Assembly: GCA_050873965.1 (NCBI GenBank)
Contig: JBNMJS010000035.1
Location: 1-18,041, forward strand
Direction of reading: 5' to 3'
Source: UBA2883 sp050873965
GTDB taxonomy: Bacteria; Cyanobacteriota; Vampirovibrionia; Gastranaerophilales; Gastranaerophilaceae
Length of the DNA stretch: 18,041 bases
Shown here: one piece after another, positions 1 to 7,486 of the stretch
Layout of the letters: each line of letters begins with the position of its first letter
How positions within the stretch are numbered: position 1 is the first letter of the stretch
Position numbers and translations under genes: made by a program
The notes under the pieces: model-generated
Told to the model about the DNA's origin: nothing
The model's database searches: none
The model's input: only the letters and a program-made list of their open reading frames with translations

Positions 1-1
1 G

Positions 2-88
2 GAAAAAGTTAAGATTAAAATACTTGAATTCAGCTTTAAAACAAAAGTTTTAAATCGCAAATTCTTTGATATTCATATTCACAATTGA
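2..88 (+). CDS. Possible C-terminal tail of a gene entering from the left
   Basis: One frame is open from the left edge to a TGA at 86-88 and encodes 28 residues rich in Lys, Phe and Ile. A hairpin followed by T residues lies just 3 bases after the stop, as expected at the end of a transcription unit. Nothing in the peptide identifies a family. Another frame is open only to 53, and a gene on the minus strand is also possible, so this is a weak call that depends on sequence left of the window. Confidence 0.3.
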   Translation, partial: EKVKIKILEFSFKTKVLNRKFFDIHIHN

Positions 89-91
89 AAT

Positions 92-117
92 GACAGATGT
101 ACCAGCGTCTGTCTTTT
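92..117 (+). terminator. Hairpin terminator, possibly bidirectional
   Basis: An 8-bp stem (92-99 with 106-113, one G-U pair) has a 6-base loop and is followed by TTTT on the plus strand. It sits between a possible rightward gene end and the end of the leftward rlmD gene. It could stop transcription from the left and perhaps also rlmD, although the minus-strand side has no good T run. Confidence 0.5.
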
Positions 118-121
118 CTCA

Positions 122-1480
122 TTATATACAGTTTGAAACATCAATGATTGCAACATTTTCTATATGGTATGTGTGGCAGAATAAATCAAATGGTTGTATA
201 GATTCCACTTTTGCCCCTTTTTTTATGAGTATTTTTAAATCTCTTGCAAGGGTTGCTGGGTTGCAACTTACATATATAATTTTAGATTTAGTTAGTCTTA
301 AACTGTATTCTAAACTTTCAAGTGAACAGCCTTTTCTTGGTGGATCTAAAATTGTTACGTCAAAACATTTATTATTGGTTTCAGATTTTGTTTGTAAGTA
401 TTTACTGCAATCTTCATTAAATAGTTCTATATTTTTTATATTGTTTAATTTTTTGACATCTTTTGCTAAATTTACTGAAGCGCTACATTCTTCTACAGAT
501 ACAACATTCTTGCAAACATCTGCTAAAACTAATCCGAAAGCAGATATTCCGGCATAAGCATCAAGTAATGTAGGATTAGTAAAATTATTTTTTATATAGT
601 CTTTTACGTATTTGAAAATGTTATTAGCACTTTTAGGATTTACTTGGAAAAATGTGTTCGAACCAATTTTGAATGTTGTATCACACAAAGATTCTTCAAT
701 ATAATCTTTACCAATAAGCAATTCTGTTTGATTTGTCATTATTAAATTAGTTTTTTTGTTATTGAAGTTTACTGTTACTCCAACAACTTTATCAAATGTA
801 TCAAATATTTTTGTTGCAAAATCTTTTATTCGTTCAGGTGTTTTTTCTGCATTGATAACTAATACAACTAAATTATCTTTGTTCTTTGCAGAGGAACGAA
901 TAATAACGTGTCTTAGCAAACCTTGATGTCGTTCTTCGTTGTACCCCGTGATTTTATATTTAGGTGCATTTTCTCTAATAAATTCAATTATTTCATCACA
1001 AATTGATGGTTGAATTGGACAATATTTTATATTTACAATATCGTGTGATTTCGGTTTGAAATATCCTGCTAAAATTCTTTTTGATACTTGAGTTTGTCTT
1101 ATAGGATATTGAATTTTGTGTCTATATTCTTTTTGTTCAGGACTAGGAATTGTGTCTAAAATTTTGACATCAAGTCCTCTCATAGCATCTTCTACTATTT
1201 GTTTTTTTAATTTTAGTTGATAATCATAATCAATAAATTGTAGTTGGCAAGCACCACATACATTTTGCATAGGGCAAAATGGTTTTATTCTATGTGGTGA
1301 TTTTTCTATTATTTCAAGAACTTCCCCAATATAATAATTTTTAGTTTTTTTAATTATTTTTATTTTACAAACATCTTCTGGACAGGTTTTATCAACAAAA
1401 ATAACAATGCCATTATGTTTTGCTATTCCACAACCGTCAGAAGAAAGTTTTTCTATTTTTACAGTAAGTTCTTGTTCCAT
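122..1480 (-). CDS. rlmD: 23S rRNA (uracil-C5)-methyltransferase, RlmD/RumA type
   Basis: This is a 452-residue enzyme of the TrmA/RlmC/RlmD family, which transfers a methyl group from S-adenosylmethionine to C5 of a uridine in RNA. In order it shows an N-terminal TRAM-like RNA-binding domain (about 1-58) and an iron-sulfur cysteine set (Cys69, Cys75, Cys78, Cys154). The SAM-binding strand and loop follow (LLDAYAG, about 305-311), then a DPPRKG motif (379-384) and the catalytic nucleophile Cys406 in VSCNPATLARD. The HTYHIE motif near the C terminus carries the likely general base. The four-cysteine cluster favours RlmD (23S U1939 type) over RlmC or TrmA, but substrate cannot be proved from sequence. 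The ATG at 1480 is preferred: reading on upstream to a TTG at 1510 adds ten hydrophobic residues unlike a TRAM start. No Shine-Dalgarno is visible before either. The gene is divergent from the hydrogenase operon. Confidence 0.88.
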   Translation of the reverse strand: MEQELTVKIEKLSSDGCGIAKHNGIVIFVDKTCPEDVCKIKIIKKTKNYYIGEVLEIIEKSPHRIKPFCPMQNVCGACQLQFIDYDYQLKLKKQIVEDAMRGLDVKILDTIPSPEQKEYRHKIQYPIRQTQVSKRILAGYFKPKSHDIVNIKYCPIQPSICDEIIEFIRENAPKYKITGYNEERHQGLLRHVIIRSSAKNKDNLVVLVINAEKTPERIKDFATKIFDTFDKVVGVTVNFNNKKTNLIMTNQTELLIGKDYIEESLCDTTFKIGSNTFFQVNPKSANNIFKYVKDYIKNNFTNPTLLDAYAGISAFGLVLADVCKNVVSVEECSASVNLAKDVKKLNNIKNIELFNEDCSKYLQTKSETNNKCFDVTILDPPRKGCSLESLEYSLRLTKSKIIYVSCNPATLARDLKILIKKGAKVESIQPFDLFCHTYHIENVAIIDVSNCI

Positions 1481-1532
1481 AATCAAGATTATTACATAAA
1501 TATTTATCAAATAATATAAAGAGTCTGAAAAT

Positions 1533-1561
1533 TTGTAATAATCCGAAAAATATGATATAAT
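1533..1561 (+). promoter_or_regulatory. Sigma70-type promoter of the hydrogenase operon
   Basis: TTGTAA (1533-1538) is separated by exactly 17 bases from a perfect TATAAT (1556-1561), which is preceded by TG at 1553-1554 as in an extended -10 element. Transcription would start near 1568, giving a leader of about 60 bases before hydC. It is the best-matching promoter in the window. Confidence 0.65.
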
Positions 1562-1570
1562 GCCTTCAAC

Positions 1571-1583
1571 GTTAAAGTTTAAC
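1571..1583. promoter_or_regulatory. Inverted repeat at the expected hyd transcription start (candidate operator)
   Basis: GTTAAA-G-TTTAAC forms two perfect 6-bp arms around one central base, 10 bases downstream of the -10 box. This is where a bound repressor would block initiation. It does not match the Rex consensus (TTGTGA-type arms). Short AT-rich palindromes arise by chance in such DNA, so the role is inferred. Confidence 0.35.
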
Positions 1584-1601
1584 TAGTGTTTATTATATAG
1601 G

Positions 1602-1616
1602 TACCCTAGTCGGGTA
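1602..1616 (+). other. Small hairpin abutting the hydC ribosome-binding site
   Basis: TACCC (1602-1606) and GGGTA (1612-1616) can pair around a 5-base loop. The last bases touch AAGGAG (1617-1622), which lies 6 bases before the hydC ATG. The GC pairs stand out in an AT-rich leader. It could tune translation of hydC, or be incidental. Confidence 0.3.
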
Positions 1617-1628
1617 AAGGAGCAGTAT

Positions 1629-2126
1629 ATGACGGTGGATTGTCATTCAAGTGTTAACTATCGTGATATAGATAGTATTCTTGAAACTTATGACTATAAC
1701 AAGTCTTATTTGATTGCAATGTTGCAAAAGGTTCAAGAGATTTATAAGTATTTACCTGAAGATGCAATGACATATATTGGTGAAAAGGTTGAGGAAATTT
1801 CTCCTGCAACTGTGTATGGCGTTGCAACTTTTTATGCTCAATTTTCATTAGAGCCAAAAGGTAAATATGAAATAAAAGTTTGTGATGGTACGGCTTGCCA
1901 CGTTCGTGGTTCATCTCCAGTACTTGAAACAATTAAATCTAAACTTAATTTGACAGATGGAAAATTTACAACTGATGATGGCTTATTCTCTTTGGAAATT
2001 GTTAGTTGTTTAGGTGCTTGTGGGCTTGCTCCTGCAATTGTTATTAATGGAAAAGTTCATCCTCAAATGACGAGAGAGGCTATTTCTACAATTATTGATA
2101 CACTTATGAAAGACGAAAGAGAATAA
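1629..2126 (+). CDS. hydC: HydC, NuoE-like [2Fe-2S] subunit of the trimeric [FeFe] hydrogenase
   Basis: This 165-residue protein belongs to the NuoE/HydC family. It has an N-terminal helical part (about 10-60) followed by a thioredoxin-like [2Fe-2S] domain. The cluster ligands are visible as Cys85 and Cys90 (CDGTAC) and Cys127 and Cys131 (CLGAC). In multimeric hydrogenases this subunit sits against HydB and relays or buffers electrons in the cytoplasm. The start follows AAGGAG with 6-base spacing. The stop is one base from the hydB start, so the two are probably translationally coupled. Length is normal for the family. A complex I NuoE is excluded by the neighbours: no other nuo genes are present and a hydrogenase catalytic subunit follows. 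Confidence 0.9.
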   Translation: MTVDCHSSVNYRDIDSILETYDYNKSYLIAMLQKVQEIYKYLPEDAMTYIGEKVEEISPATVYGVATFYAQFSLEPKGKYEIKVCDGTACHVRGSSPVLETIKSKLNLTDGKFTTDDGLFSLEIVSCLGACGLAPAIVINGKVHPQMTREAISTIIDTLMKDERE

Positions 2127-2127
2127 T

Positions 2128-3990
2128 ATGGAAAAAACAAGTTTAAATATAAATATTAAAGAGGAACAACTAAAAGCACAAAAACATATTGATGCTCAAG
2201 GTTTAAGGGTTTTGGTTTGTTCTGGTACGGGTTGTATGGCAAACGGTTCTTTGAATGTAATTGAAAAATTTAAAGAATTGGGTGCAAATGTTTCTACATT
2301 AACTGATTATGACAAAGTGACTATTGTTCCGACTGGTTGTCACGGTTTTTGTGAACAAGGTGTTTTAGTTGTAATTCCTGATTTACATACAACTTATGTA
2401 AAAGTTAAAGTTGATGATGTAGAAGAAATTGTAACATCTCATATAAGAGATGGTAAACCTGTTGAAAGATTGTTATACACTGATCCTGCAACAGGGCAAA
2501 AAATACAAAAATCTGAGGATATTAATTTCTATGCAAAACAAACAAGAACTGCTTTAGCAAATTGTGGAAATATTGATGCTGAAAGTATTGAAGAATCAAT
2601 TGCCGTTCGTGGTTATGAGGCATTAGCAAAAGTTTTAGAAGAAAATAATCCTGATGCAGTTATTACAGAAGTAGAAAATTCGGGACTTCGTGGTAGAGGT
2701 GGTGGAGGTTTCCCTACCGGTAAAAAATGGCGTTCTGTTTCCAAACATAAAGGTGGAAAATCTTATGTTATCTGTAATGGTGATGAGGGTGATCCAGGTG
2801 CTTTTATGGATAGAAGTGTTATGGAAGGTGATCCTCACAAACTTCTTGAAGGTATGGCAATTGCTGCATTTGCTATTGGTTCAGACGAGGGTTACATATA
2901 TGTTCGTGCTGAATATCCGTTAGCAATTCATCGTTTAAGAGTTGCTATTAAACAGGCAGAAGAAACCCATTACTTGGGTTCAAATATTATGGGAACAGAT
3001 TTTTCTTTCCATGTTCATATCAAAGAAGGTGCAGGAGCATTTGTTTGTGGTGAATCATCTGCTTTGATTGCATCTATTGAGGGTGAACGTGGTATGCCTC
3101 GTCCTAAAAATATTCACATGGCTGAAAAAGGTCTGTTCCAAAGACCAACATTGTTGAATAACGTTGAAACTTATGCAAACGTACCTTTGATTATTCTTAA
3201 TGGTGCTGATTGGTTTAGTTCAATGGGTACAGAATGCTCAAAAGGTACAAAAACATTCGCTTTAACTGGTGAAGTTAACAATACTGGCTTGATTGAAGTA
3301 CCTATGAATACAACTCTTAGACAAATTGTATTTGATTTAGGTGGTGGTATTAGAAATGGTAAGAAATTTAAAGCAGTTCAAATAGGTGGGCCATCTGGTG
3401 GGTGTTTAACAGAAGAACATCTTGATATGCCAATGGATTATGATAGTTTGAAGAAAGTCGGAGCAATGGTAGGTTCAGGTGGACTTGTTATTATGAATGA
3501 GGATACTTGTATTGTTGAAGTTGCTCGTTTCTTTATGAATTTTACTCAACATGAAAGTTGTGGAAAATGTACGCCTTGTAGAGAGGGTACGAAGAATATG
3601 CTTGCAATTTTAAGAAAGATTGTAAATGGTAAAGGTACGATGGAGGATTTGGATACATTAGAAGAACTTGCTCATATTGTACAAGAAGGTTCATTATGTG
3701 GTTTAGGTAAATCTGCTCCGAATCCTGTTTTATCAACATTGAAATATTTTAGAGATGAATATATCGCTCATATTATGGATAAAAAGTGTCCTGCAGGTGT
3801 TTGTACTGCTATGCAAACTTACACTATTGATGCTGAAAAGTGTAAAGGTTGTTCTAAATGTGCAAGAAATTGTCCAGTTGGTGCAATTAGTGGTGAATTA
3901 AAATCACCATACAAAATAGACAAAGAAAAATGTATCAAGTGTGGTGCTTGTATGCAAGGTTGTCCATTTAAGGCTATAGAAAAATCATAA
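2128..3990 (+). CDS. hydB: HydB, NuoF-like NAD(H)/FMN subunit of the trimeric [FeFe] hydrogenase
   Basis: This 620-residue diaphorase subunit should bind FMN and NAD(H) and exchange electrons with HydC and HydA. Domain order: N-terminal thioredoxin-like [2Fe-2S] domain (Cys31, Cys36, Cys71, Cys75); NuoF core with the glycine-rich nucleotide loop (GRGGGGFPTGKKW, 189-201) and the FMN region (ICNGDEGDPGAF, 215-226); an SLBB-type stretch (about 375-430); the NuoF [4Fe-4S] site (Cys478, Cys481, Cys484, Cys524); and a C-terminal pair of ferredoxin clusters (Cys572/575/578/582 and Cys602/605/608/612). Two more cysteines in CPAGVC (554, 559) precede the ferredoxin part and may hold a metal. NuoF of complex I lacks the flanking [2Fe-2S] and ferredoxin domains, so this architecture is that of HydB from electron-bifurcating hydrogenases. 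Bifurcation itself is inferred from family membership. Confidence 0.92.
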   Translation: MEKTSLNINIKEEQLKAQKHIDAQGLRVLVCSGTGCMANGSLNVIEKFKELGANVSTLTDYDKVTIVPTGCHGFCEQGVLVVIPDLHTTYVKVKVDDVEEIVTSHIRDGKPVERLLYTDPATGQKIQKSEDINFYAKQTRTALANCGNIDAESIEESIAVRGYEALAKVLEENNPDAVITEVENSGLRGRGGGGFPTGKKWRSVSKHKGGKSYVICNGDEGDPGAFMDRSVMEGDPHKLLEGMAIAAFAIGSDEGYIYVRAEYPLAIHRLRVAIKQAEETHYLGSNIMGTDFSFHVHIKEGAGAFVCGESSALIASIEGERGMPRPKNIHMAEKGLFQRPTLLNNVETYANVPLIILNGADWFSSMGTECSKGTKTFALTGEVNNTGLIEVPMNTTLRQIVFDLGGGIRNGKKFKAVQIGGPSGGCLTEEHLDMPMDYDSLKKVGAMVGSGGLVIMNEDTCIVEVARFFMNFTQHESCGKCTPCREGTKNMLAILRKIVNGKGTMEDLDTLEELAHIVQEGSLCGLGKSAPNPVLSTLKYFRDEYIAHIMDKKCPAGVCTAMQTYTIDAEKCKGCSKCARNCPVGAISGELKSPYKIDKEKCIKCGACMQGCPFKAIEKS

Positions 3991-4009
3991 GTATAAGGAA
4001 ATAATTAAT

Positions 4010-5761
4010 ATGGGTAAAATGATAATTAATGGTAAAGAATGTGAATTTTCTAATGAAAGAAACGTTCTTGAAGTAATAAGACATAATGGTTTTAATGTTC
4101 CAACATTCTGTTATAGACCTGATTTAACAAAAGATTTCGGTGCTTGTAGAATGTGTGTTGTGGAAGTCGAAGGACGAGGTATTCAAACTTCTTGTACAAT
4201 GCCACCTCGTGATGGAATGGTTATTAAAACAAATACTGAAAAAGTTAGACAGATTCGTAAATCAATTTTGGAATTGTTGTTGGCAAATCATGATAGAGAA
4301 TGTACAATGTGCGAAAAATCTGGCATGTGCGAATTGCAGCAATATTCTGAAGAATATGGTGTGAAATCTGTTGAAAAATATGTACCTAAAAAGGTTAAGC
4401 ATCCTATAGATGATAGTTCTGATGCTATCGTTCGTGATAATAACAAATGTATATTATGTGGTGCTTGTGTTAGGGCTTGTGATGAACATCAAGGTTTGCA
4501 AGTTTTAGGTTTTGCAAATAGAGGTTCTCAAACGGTTATTCAACCTATGGCTGGAAAACCTTTGGCAGAAAGTGAATGCGTAAATTGTGGTCAATGTGTT
4601 GCAGTTTGTCCAACAGGGGCACTTACTATAAAATCACAAGTCGATAAAGTATGGTCTGCATTGAATAATCCTGATAAAAAGGTTGTTGTTCAATTTGCAC
4701 CATCAGTTAGAGTTGCAATTGGCGAAATGTTTGGTTTAGATGCAGGCGAAAATTCAACAGAAAGATTGAATGCATCATTGAGAGCATTAGGGTTTGATTT
4801 AGTATTTGATACTAATTTCTCAGCAGATTTAACTATTATGGAAGAAGCAAATGAGTTTATTTCTAGATTGCAAAATAATGAAAATCTTCCATTATTTACA
4901 TCTTGTTGTCCAGGGTGGGTAAGATTTTTAGAATTACAACATCCTGATATGCTTAATCATCTTTCAAGTTGTAAATCACCTCAAGGTATGTTGGGTGCAA
5001 TTATTAGAGAATATGTGCCTGAATATTATCCAGAAATTAATAGTGAAAATTTGGTGAGTGTTTCTATTATGCCTTGTACTGCGAAGAAGGCTGAAGCATT
5101 GAGAGATGAATTTAAACGTCCAGATGGTAGTTATGAAATTGATTATGTTTTAACAACACAAGAAATTGGAAAAATGATAAAATCTGCAGGTATTGATTTT
5201 AAACGAATTAAAGGTGAAAAAGCCGATTCTCCATTCGGAAAATATTCTGGTGCCGGTACAATTTTTGGTGTTTCCGGTGGTGTTGCAGAAGCAGCAGCAA
5301 GAACTGCGTATGAAATTGTTACAGGTGAAGAATTAAAAGACGTTGTAATTAATGATATGCGTGGTACAAAACGTGTTAAGACTGTTGAACTTGATTTAAA
5401 AGGCGAAAATTTAAAAGTGAAAATAGTTAATACACTAAGAGAAGCTGAAAAATGTATAAAAGAGATTAAAGACGGAAAGGCTGATTATCAAATATTAGAG
5501 GTTATGGCTTGTCCAGGTGGCTGTATAAATGGTGGTGGACAACCAATTAGTTGTAACGATTCTACTATCAAGGAAAAACGTGCAGAGGGCTTATATAATG
5601 ATGATGATAAAGGTCAATGGCGTAAATCTCATGAAAATCCTGAAATTAAGGAATTGTATGCAAAACATTTAGAAAAACCTAATTCTCATAAGGCACACGA
5701 ATTATTGCATACAACATATTCAAACAAACGAAAGAATTGTTATATTAGTGCAGGTGAATAA
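4010..5761 (+). CDS. hydA: HydA, catalytic subunit of the trimeric [FeFe] hydrogenase
   Basis: This 583-residue cytoplasmic [FeFe] hydrogenase makes or uses H2. N-terminal relay clusters: a plant-type [2Fe-2S] site (Cys34, Cys46, Cys49, Cys62), a His-ligated [4Fe-4S] site (His94, Cys98, Cys101, Cys107) and two ferredoxin-type [4Fe-4S] sites (Cys147/150/153/157 and Cys190/193/196/200). The H-cluster motifs are complete: TSCCPGW (297-303; Cys299 is the proton-transfer residue, Cys300 a ligand), MPCTAKK (ligand Cys356) and ACPGGC (ligands Cys501 and Cys505). A tail of about 60 residues follows, with no extra metal motif. With HydB and HydC the likely reaction couples NADH and reduced ferredoxin oxidation to H2 release. 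It ends the operon 19 bases after hydB and just before a strong terminator. The maturases HydE, HydF and HydG are not in the window. Confidence 0.94.
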   Translation: MGKMIINGKECEFSNERNVLEVIRHNGFNVPTFCYRPDLTKDFGACRMCVVEVEGRGIQTSCTMPPRDGMVIKTNTEKVRQIRKSILELLLANHDRECTMCEKSGMCELQQYSEEYGVKSVEKYVPKKVKHPIDDSSDAIVRDNNKCILCGACVRACDEHQGLQVLGFANRGSQTVIQPMAGKPLAESECVNCGQCVAVCPTGALTIKSQVDKVWSALNNPDKKVVVQFAPSVRVAIGEMFGLDAGENSTERLNASLRALGFDLVFDTNFSADLTIMEEANEFISRLQNNENLPLFTSCCPGWVRFLELQHPDMLNHLSSCKSPQGMLGAIIREYVPEYYPEINSENLVSVSIMPCTAKKAEALRDEFKRPDGSYEIDYVLTTQEIGKMIKSAGIDFKRIKGEKADSPFGKYSGAGTIFGVSGGVAEAAARTAYEIVTGEELKDVVINDMRGTKRVKTVELDLKGENLKVKIVNTLREAEKCIKEIKDGKADYQILEVMACPGGCINGGGQPISCNDSTIKEKRAEGLYNDDDKGQWRKSHENPEIKELYAKHLEKPNSHKAHELLHTTYSNKRKNCYISAGE

Positions 5762-5766
5762 TAAAC

Positions 5767-5800
5767 AAAAAAGAACCGATTTCGTATCGGTTCTTTTTTA
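5767..5800 (+). terminator. Strong Rho-independent terminator of the hydrogenase operon
   Basis: A perfect 10-bp stem (5771-5780 with 5786-5795) has a 5-base TTCGT loop. It is flanked by an A run upstream and a T run downstream that can extend the stem to about 14 bp. It starts 9 bases after the hydA stop. Confidence 0.92.
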
Positions 5801-5918
5801 TTAATATGTTTAATGATGTTTATTTATTTTATTACTAACATTTTATACCAAAGTTATAGATAGATTATATTTTTGGATAGTTATTTTTTATTAATAAAGT
5901 GATTAGAATAAAATCATA

Positions 5919-6242
5919 ATGAATGCTGAGAGTAGAAAAATAAATTATAATATCCAACATAGTAATATTGAAGAAGATGATATTCAAGAAATTGTTTCTT
6001 TGTTGGAGTTTGATGTGGAAGAAGTTGTTATCAATATGCTGAACGTTACAGAATGTTCAAACTATTTCTTTTTGTTATTGAAACAGTATAAAGATAGAAT
6101 TACATTGGTTAATACAGATAGTAAAATATTATCATTATTGTATATTACAGGGTTCGATAAATTTATCAGAGTTTTTGAAGATGAAGTTTCATTAGCTGAT
6201 GAAAGACGTGAATTGGTTAATAGACGATTCGCTATTGTTTAG
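5919..6242 (+). CDS. Small STAS-domain-like protein without the usual phosphosite
   Basis: This 107-residue protein resembles the STAS fold of anti-sigma-factor antagonists. It has a beta strand VVINMLNV (36-43), then the switch position, a helix, a second strand ITLVN (61-65) and the closing pattern LYITGFDKFIRVFED (74-88), which matches the typical 'L.ltGl.k.f.vf.d' ending of STAS domains. The D-S-S/T-G phosphorylation motif is replaced by E45-C46-S47-N48, so the normally phosphorylated Ser appears to be Cys46 by hand alignment. No kinase or sigma-factor gene is adjacent. It lies alone between the hyd terminator and dapF, and there is no clear Shine-Dalgarno. STAS assignment is moderate, function unknown. 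Confidence 0.6.
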   Translation: MNAESRKINYNIQHSNIEEDDIQEIVSLLEFDVEEVVINMLNVTECSNYFFLLLKQYKDRITLVNTDSKILSLLYITGFDKFIRVFEDEVSLADERRELVNRRFAIV

Positions 6243-6269
6243 TTGTTATGTGATTATTTATTGTATAAT
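6243..6269 (+). promoter_or_regulatory. Candidate dapF promoter
   Basis: A perfect TATAAT (6264-6269) lies directly after TG and about 7 bases before an expected start near 6276, leaving a leader of about 17 bases that contains the ribosome-binding site. The best -35 (TTGTTA, 6243-6248) has a short 15-base spacer, so the -10 is the main evidence. Confidence 0.42.
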
Positions 6270-6279
6270 GACTTTGGAT

Positions 6280-6284
6280 AGGAG
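6280..6284 (+). promoter_or_regulatory. Ribosome-binding site that decides the dapF start
   Basis: AGGAG is 8 bases before the ATG at 6293 but only 2 bases before an in-frame TTG at 6287, so the ATG is the correct start. Confidence 0.8.
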
Positions 6285-6292
6285 AATTGTTC

Positions 6293-7141
6293 ATGAATAC
6301 AATAAAAGTTGCAAAAATGCAGGGTTGTGGAAATGATTTTGCAGTTGTTGATTATGAGGAATATAAAAAAACTGGTTTAGAAATGTCTGAATTTGCTAAG
6401 AAAATTTGTGATAGACATTTTGGGATTGGTGCAGATGGATTGATAATTCCAGATTTATCAAAAAATTATGATACAGATATTGCATGGTATTTTTATAATT
6501 CAGATGGTACTACTGCTCAAATGTGTGGTAATGGTATGAGATGTTTTGCAAAATATGTTACTGATAAAAAGTTGATTGATAAAAAAATGTTTTCAGTAAA
6601 AACTGGTGCCGGTGTTATAAAACCTGAAATTTTAGAAGATGGAAATGTTAAGGTAAATATGTCTTCACCAATTTTAGAACCATCTAAAATTTCATTTAAG
6701 GGTGCTGAAAATTTGAATCAATCTATTTCTGTTTGTGATAAAACATTTGTTGTAAATGCAGTATCTATGGGAAATCCTCATTGTGTAATCTTTACTGATG
6801 AAGATGTGTATGAAATGGCTAAAACTTATGGCCCATTGTTAGAATCTCATGAAATGTTTCCTGAAAAAACAAATGTTGAGTTCGTAAAAATTAAATCAAA
6901 AAATGAAGTTGATTTTTGTGTTTATGAACGTGGTTGTGGAATTACTCTGGCATGTGGTACTGGTGCATGTGCAAGTATAGTTGCTGCTGTTTTAAATAAC
7001 TTAACAGACTGTAAAGTAAAAGTTAATTTACTTGGTGGTGCTGTAACTATTGATTGGAGCGAACATGAGCAGGGTATAAGTGAAAATATTTATTTAATCG
7101 GTCCTGCAAATTATTCTTATTTTGCCGATTATATATTGTAA
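6293..7141 (+). CDS. dapF: Diaminopimelate epimerase
   Basis: This 282-residue cytoplasmic enzyme interconverts LL- and meso-diaminopimelate, the last step before lysine and a source of the peptidoglycan cross-link residue. It has the two-lobed DapF pattern: the N-terminal MQGCGNDF segment (9-16), the first catalytic cysteine Cys78 in MCGNGMRC (77-84), the GNPHCV motif (160-165) and the second catalytic cysteine Cys221 within the ERGCG...ACGTGA region (212-225). Both thiols of the proton-relay pair are present, so the enzyme should be active and cofactor-independent. Its length is close to the usual 270-280. It is followed 44 bases later by rpsF and may be transcribed with it; no terminator is visible between them. 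Confidence 0.95.
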   Translation: MNTIKVAKMQGCGNDFAVVDYEEYKKTGLEMSEFAKKICDRHFGIGADGLIIPDLSKNYDTDIAWYFYNSDGTTAQMCGNGMRCFAKYVTDKKLIDKKMFSVKTGAGVIKPEILEDGNVKVNMSSPILEPSKISFKGAENLNQSISVCDKTFVVNAVSMGNPHCVIFTDEDVYEMAKTYGPLLESHEMFPEKTNVEFVKIKSKNEVDFCVYERGCGITLACGTGACASIVAAVLNNLTDCKVKVNLLGGAVTIDWSEHEQGISENIYLIGPANYSYFADYIL

Positions 7142-7185
7142 TTTCCATGTTTATGGTACTATTTCAATAAAAAGGAGAAATTTAA

Positions 7186-7485
7186 ATGAAACAATATGAA
7201 TTATTAGTAATTTTTAAACCAAATGCTGATTCTGATGAAGTAGATAAATTGATTTCAAAAGTATCATCAGATGCTGAAACATTGGGTGGTAAGACTGATT
7301 CTGTTGAAAAAATCGGTCGTAAGAAATTAGCTTATGAAATCCAAAACTTTAGAGATGGTTTCTTCTCTTCATTGGTTATTTCATTGCCAGCTGAAAACGT
7401 TGCAGAATTCAAACGTCAATTACGTTTAAATGACAGCGTTTTAAGAACAATGTTTATTGAAAAATCAGTAAAAGCAGGAGTATAA
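7186..7485 (+). CDS. rpsF: 30S ribosomal protein S6
   Basis: This 99-residue protein shows the S6 pattern: MKQYELLVIFKP at the N terminus, the conserved GRKKLAYEI segment (about 44-52) and a C-terminal strand ending in VLRTMFIEK. S6 pairs with S18 on the platform of the 30S subunit. The start follows AAGGAG (7172-7177) with 8-base spacing. It heads an rpsF-ssb-rpsR cluster, an order common in many bacteria. No recognisable S6:S18 leader motif (a CCG-containing bulged stem) was seen in the short upstream gap. Confidence 0.96.
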   Translation: MKQYELLVIFKPNADSDEVDKLISKVSSDAETLGGKTDSVEKIGRKKLAYEIQNFRDGFFSSLVISLPAENVAEFKRQLRLNDSVLRTMFIEKSVKAGV

Positions 7486-7486
7486 G

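Noticed and set aside
66..557. Open frame of 163 codons on the plus strand
   Set aside because: It lies almost entirely antisense to rlmD, whose catalytic motifs are intact in this stretch. It has no recognisable domain or ribosome-binding site.
1481..1510. N-terminal extension of rlmD to a TTG at 1510
   Set aside because: It adds ten residues that do not fit the TRAM domain start; the ATG at 1480 begins the family-typical sequence.
5801..5918. Promoter for the STAS-like gene
   Set aside because: TTGGAT (5873-5878) with TAAAGT (5895-5900), or TAGAAT at 5904-5909, are possible, but each matches the consensus poorly and such matches are frequent in DNA this AT-rich.
7142..7185. S6:S18-binding autoregulatory leader or separate promoter before rpsF
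   Set aside because: No CCG-bulged stem is visible in the 44-base gap. A TG-extended TACTAT (7157-7162) exists but has no supporting -35 at a proper distance.
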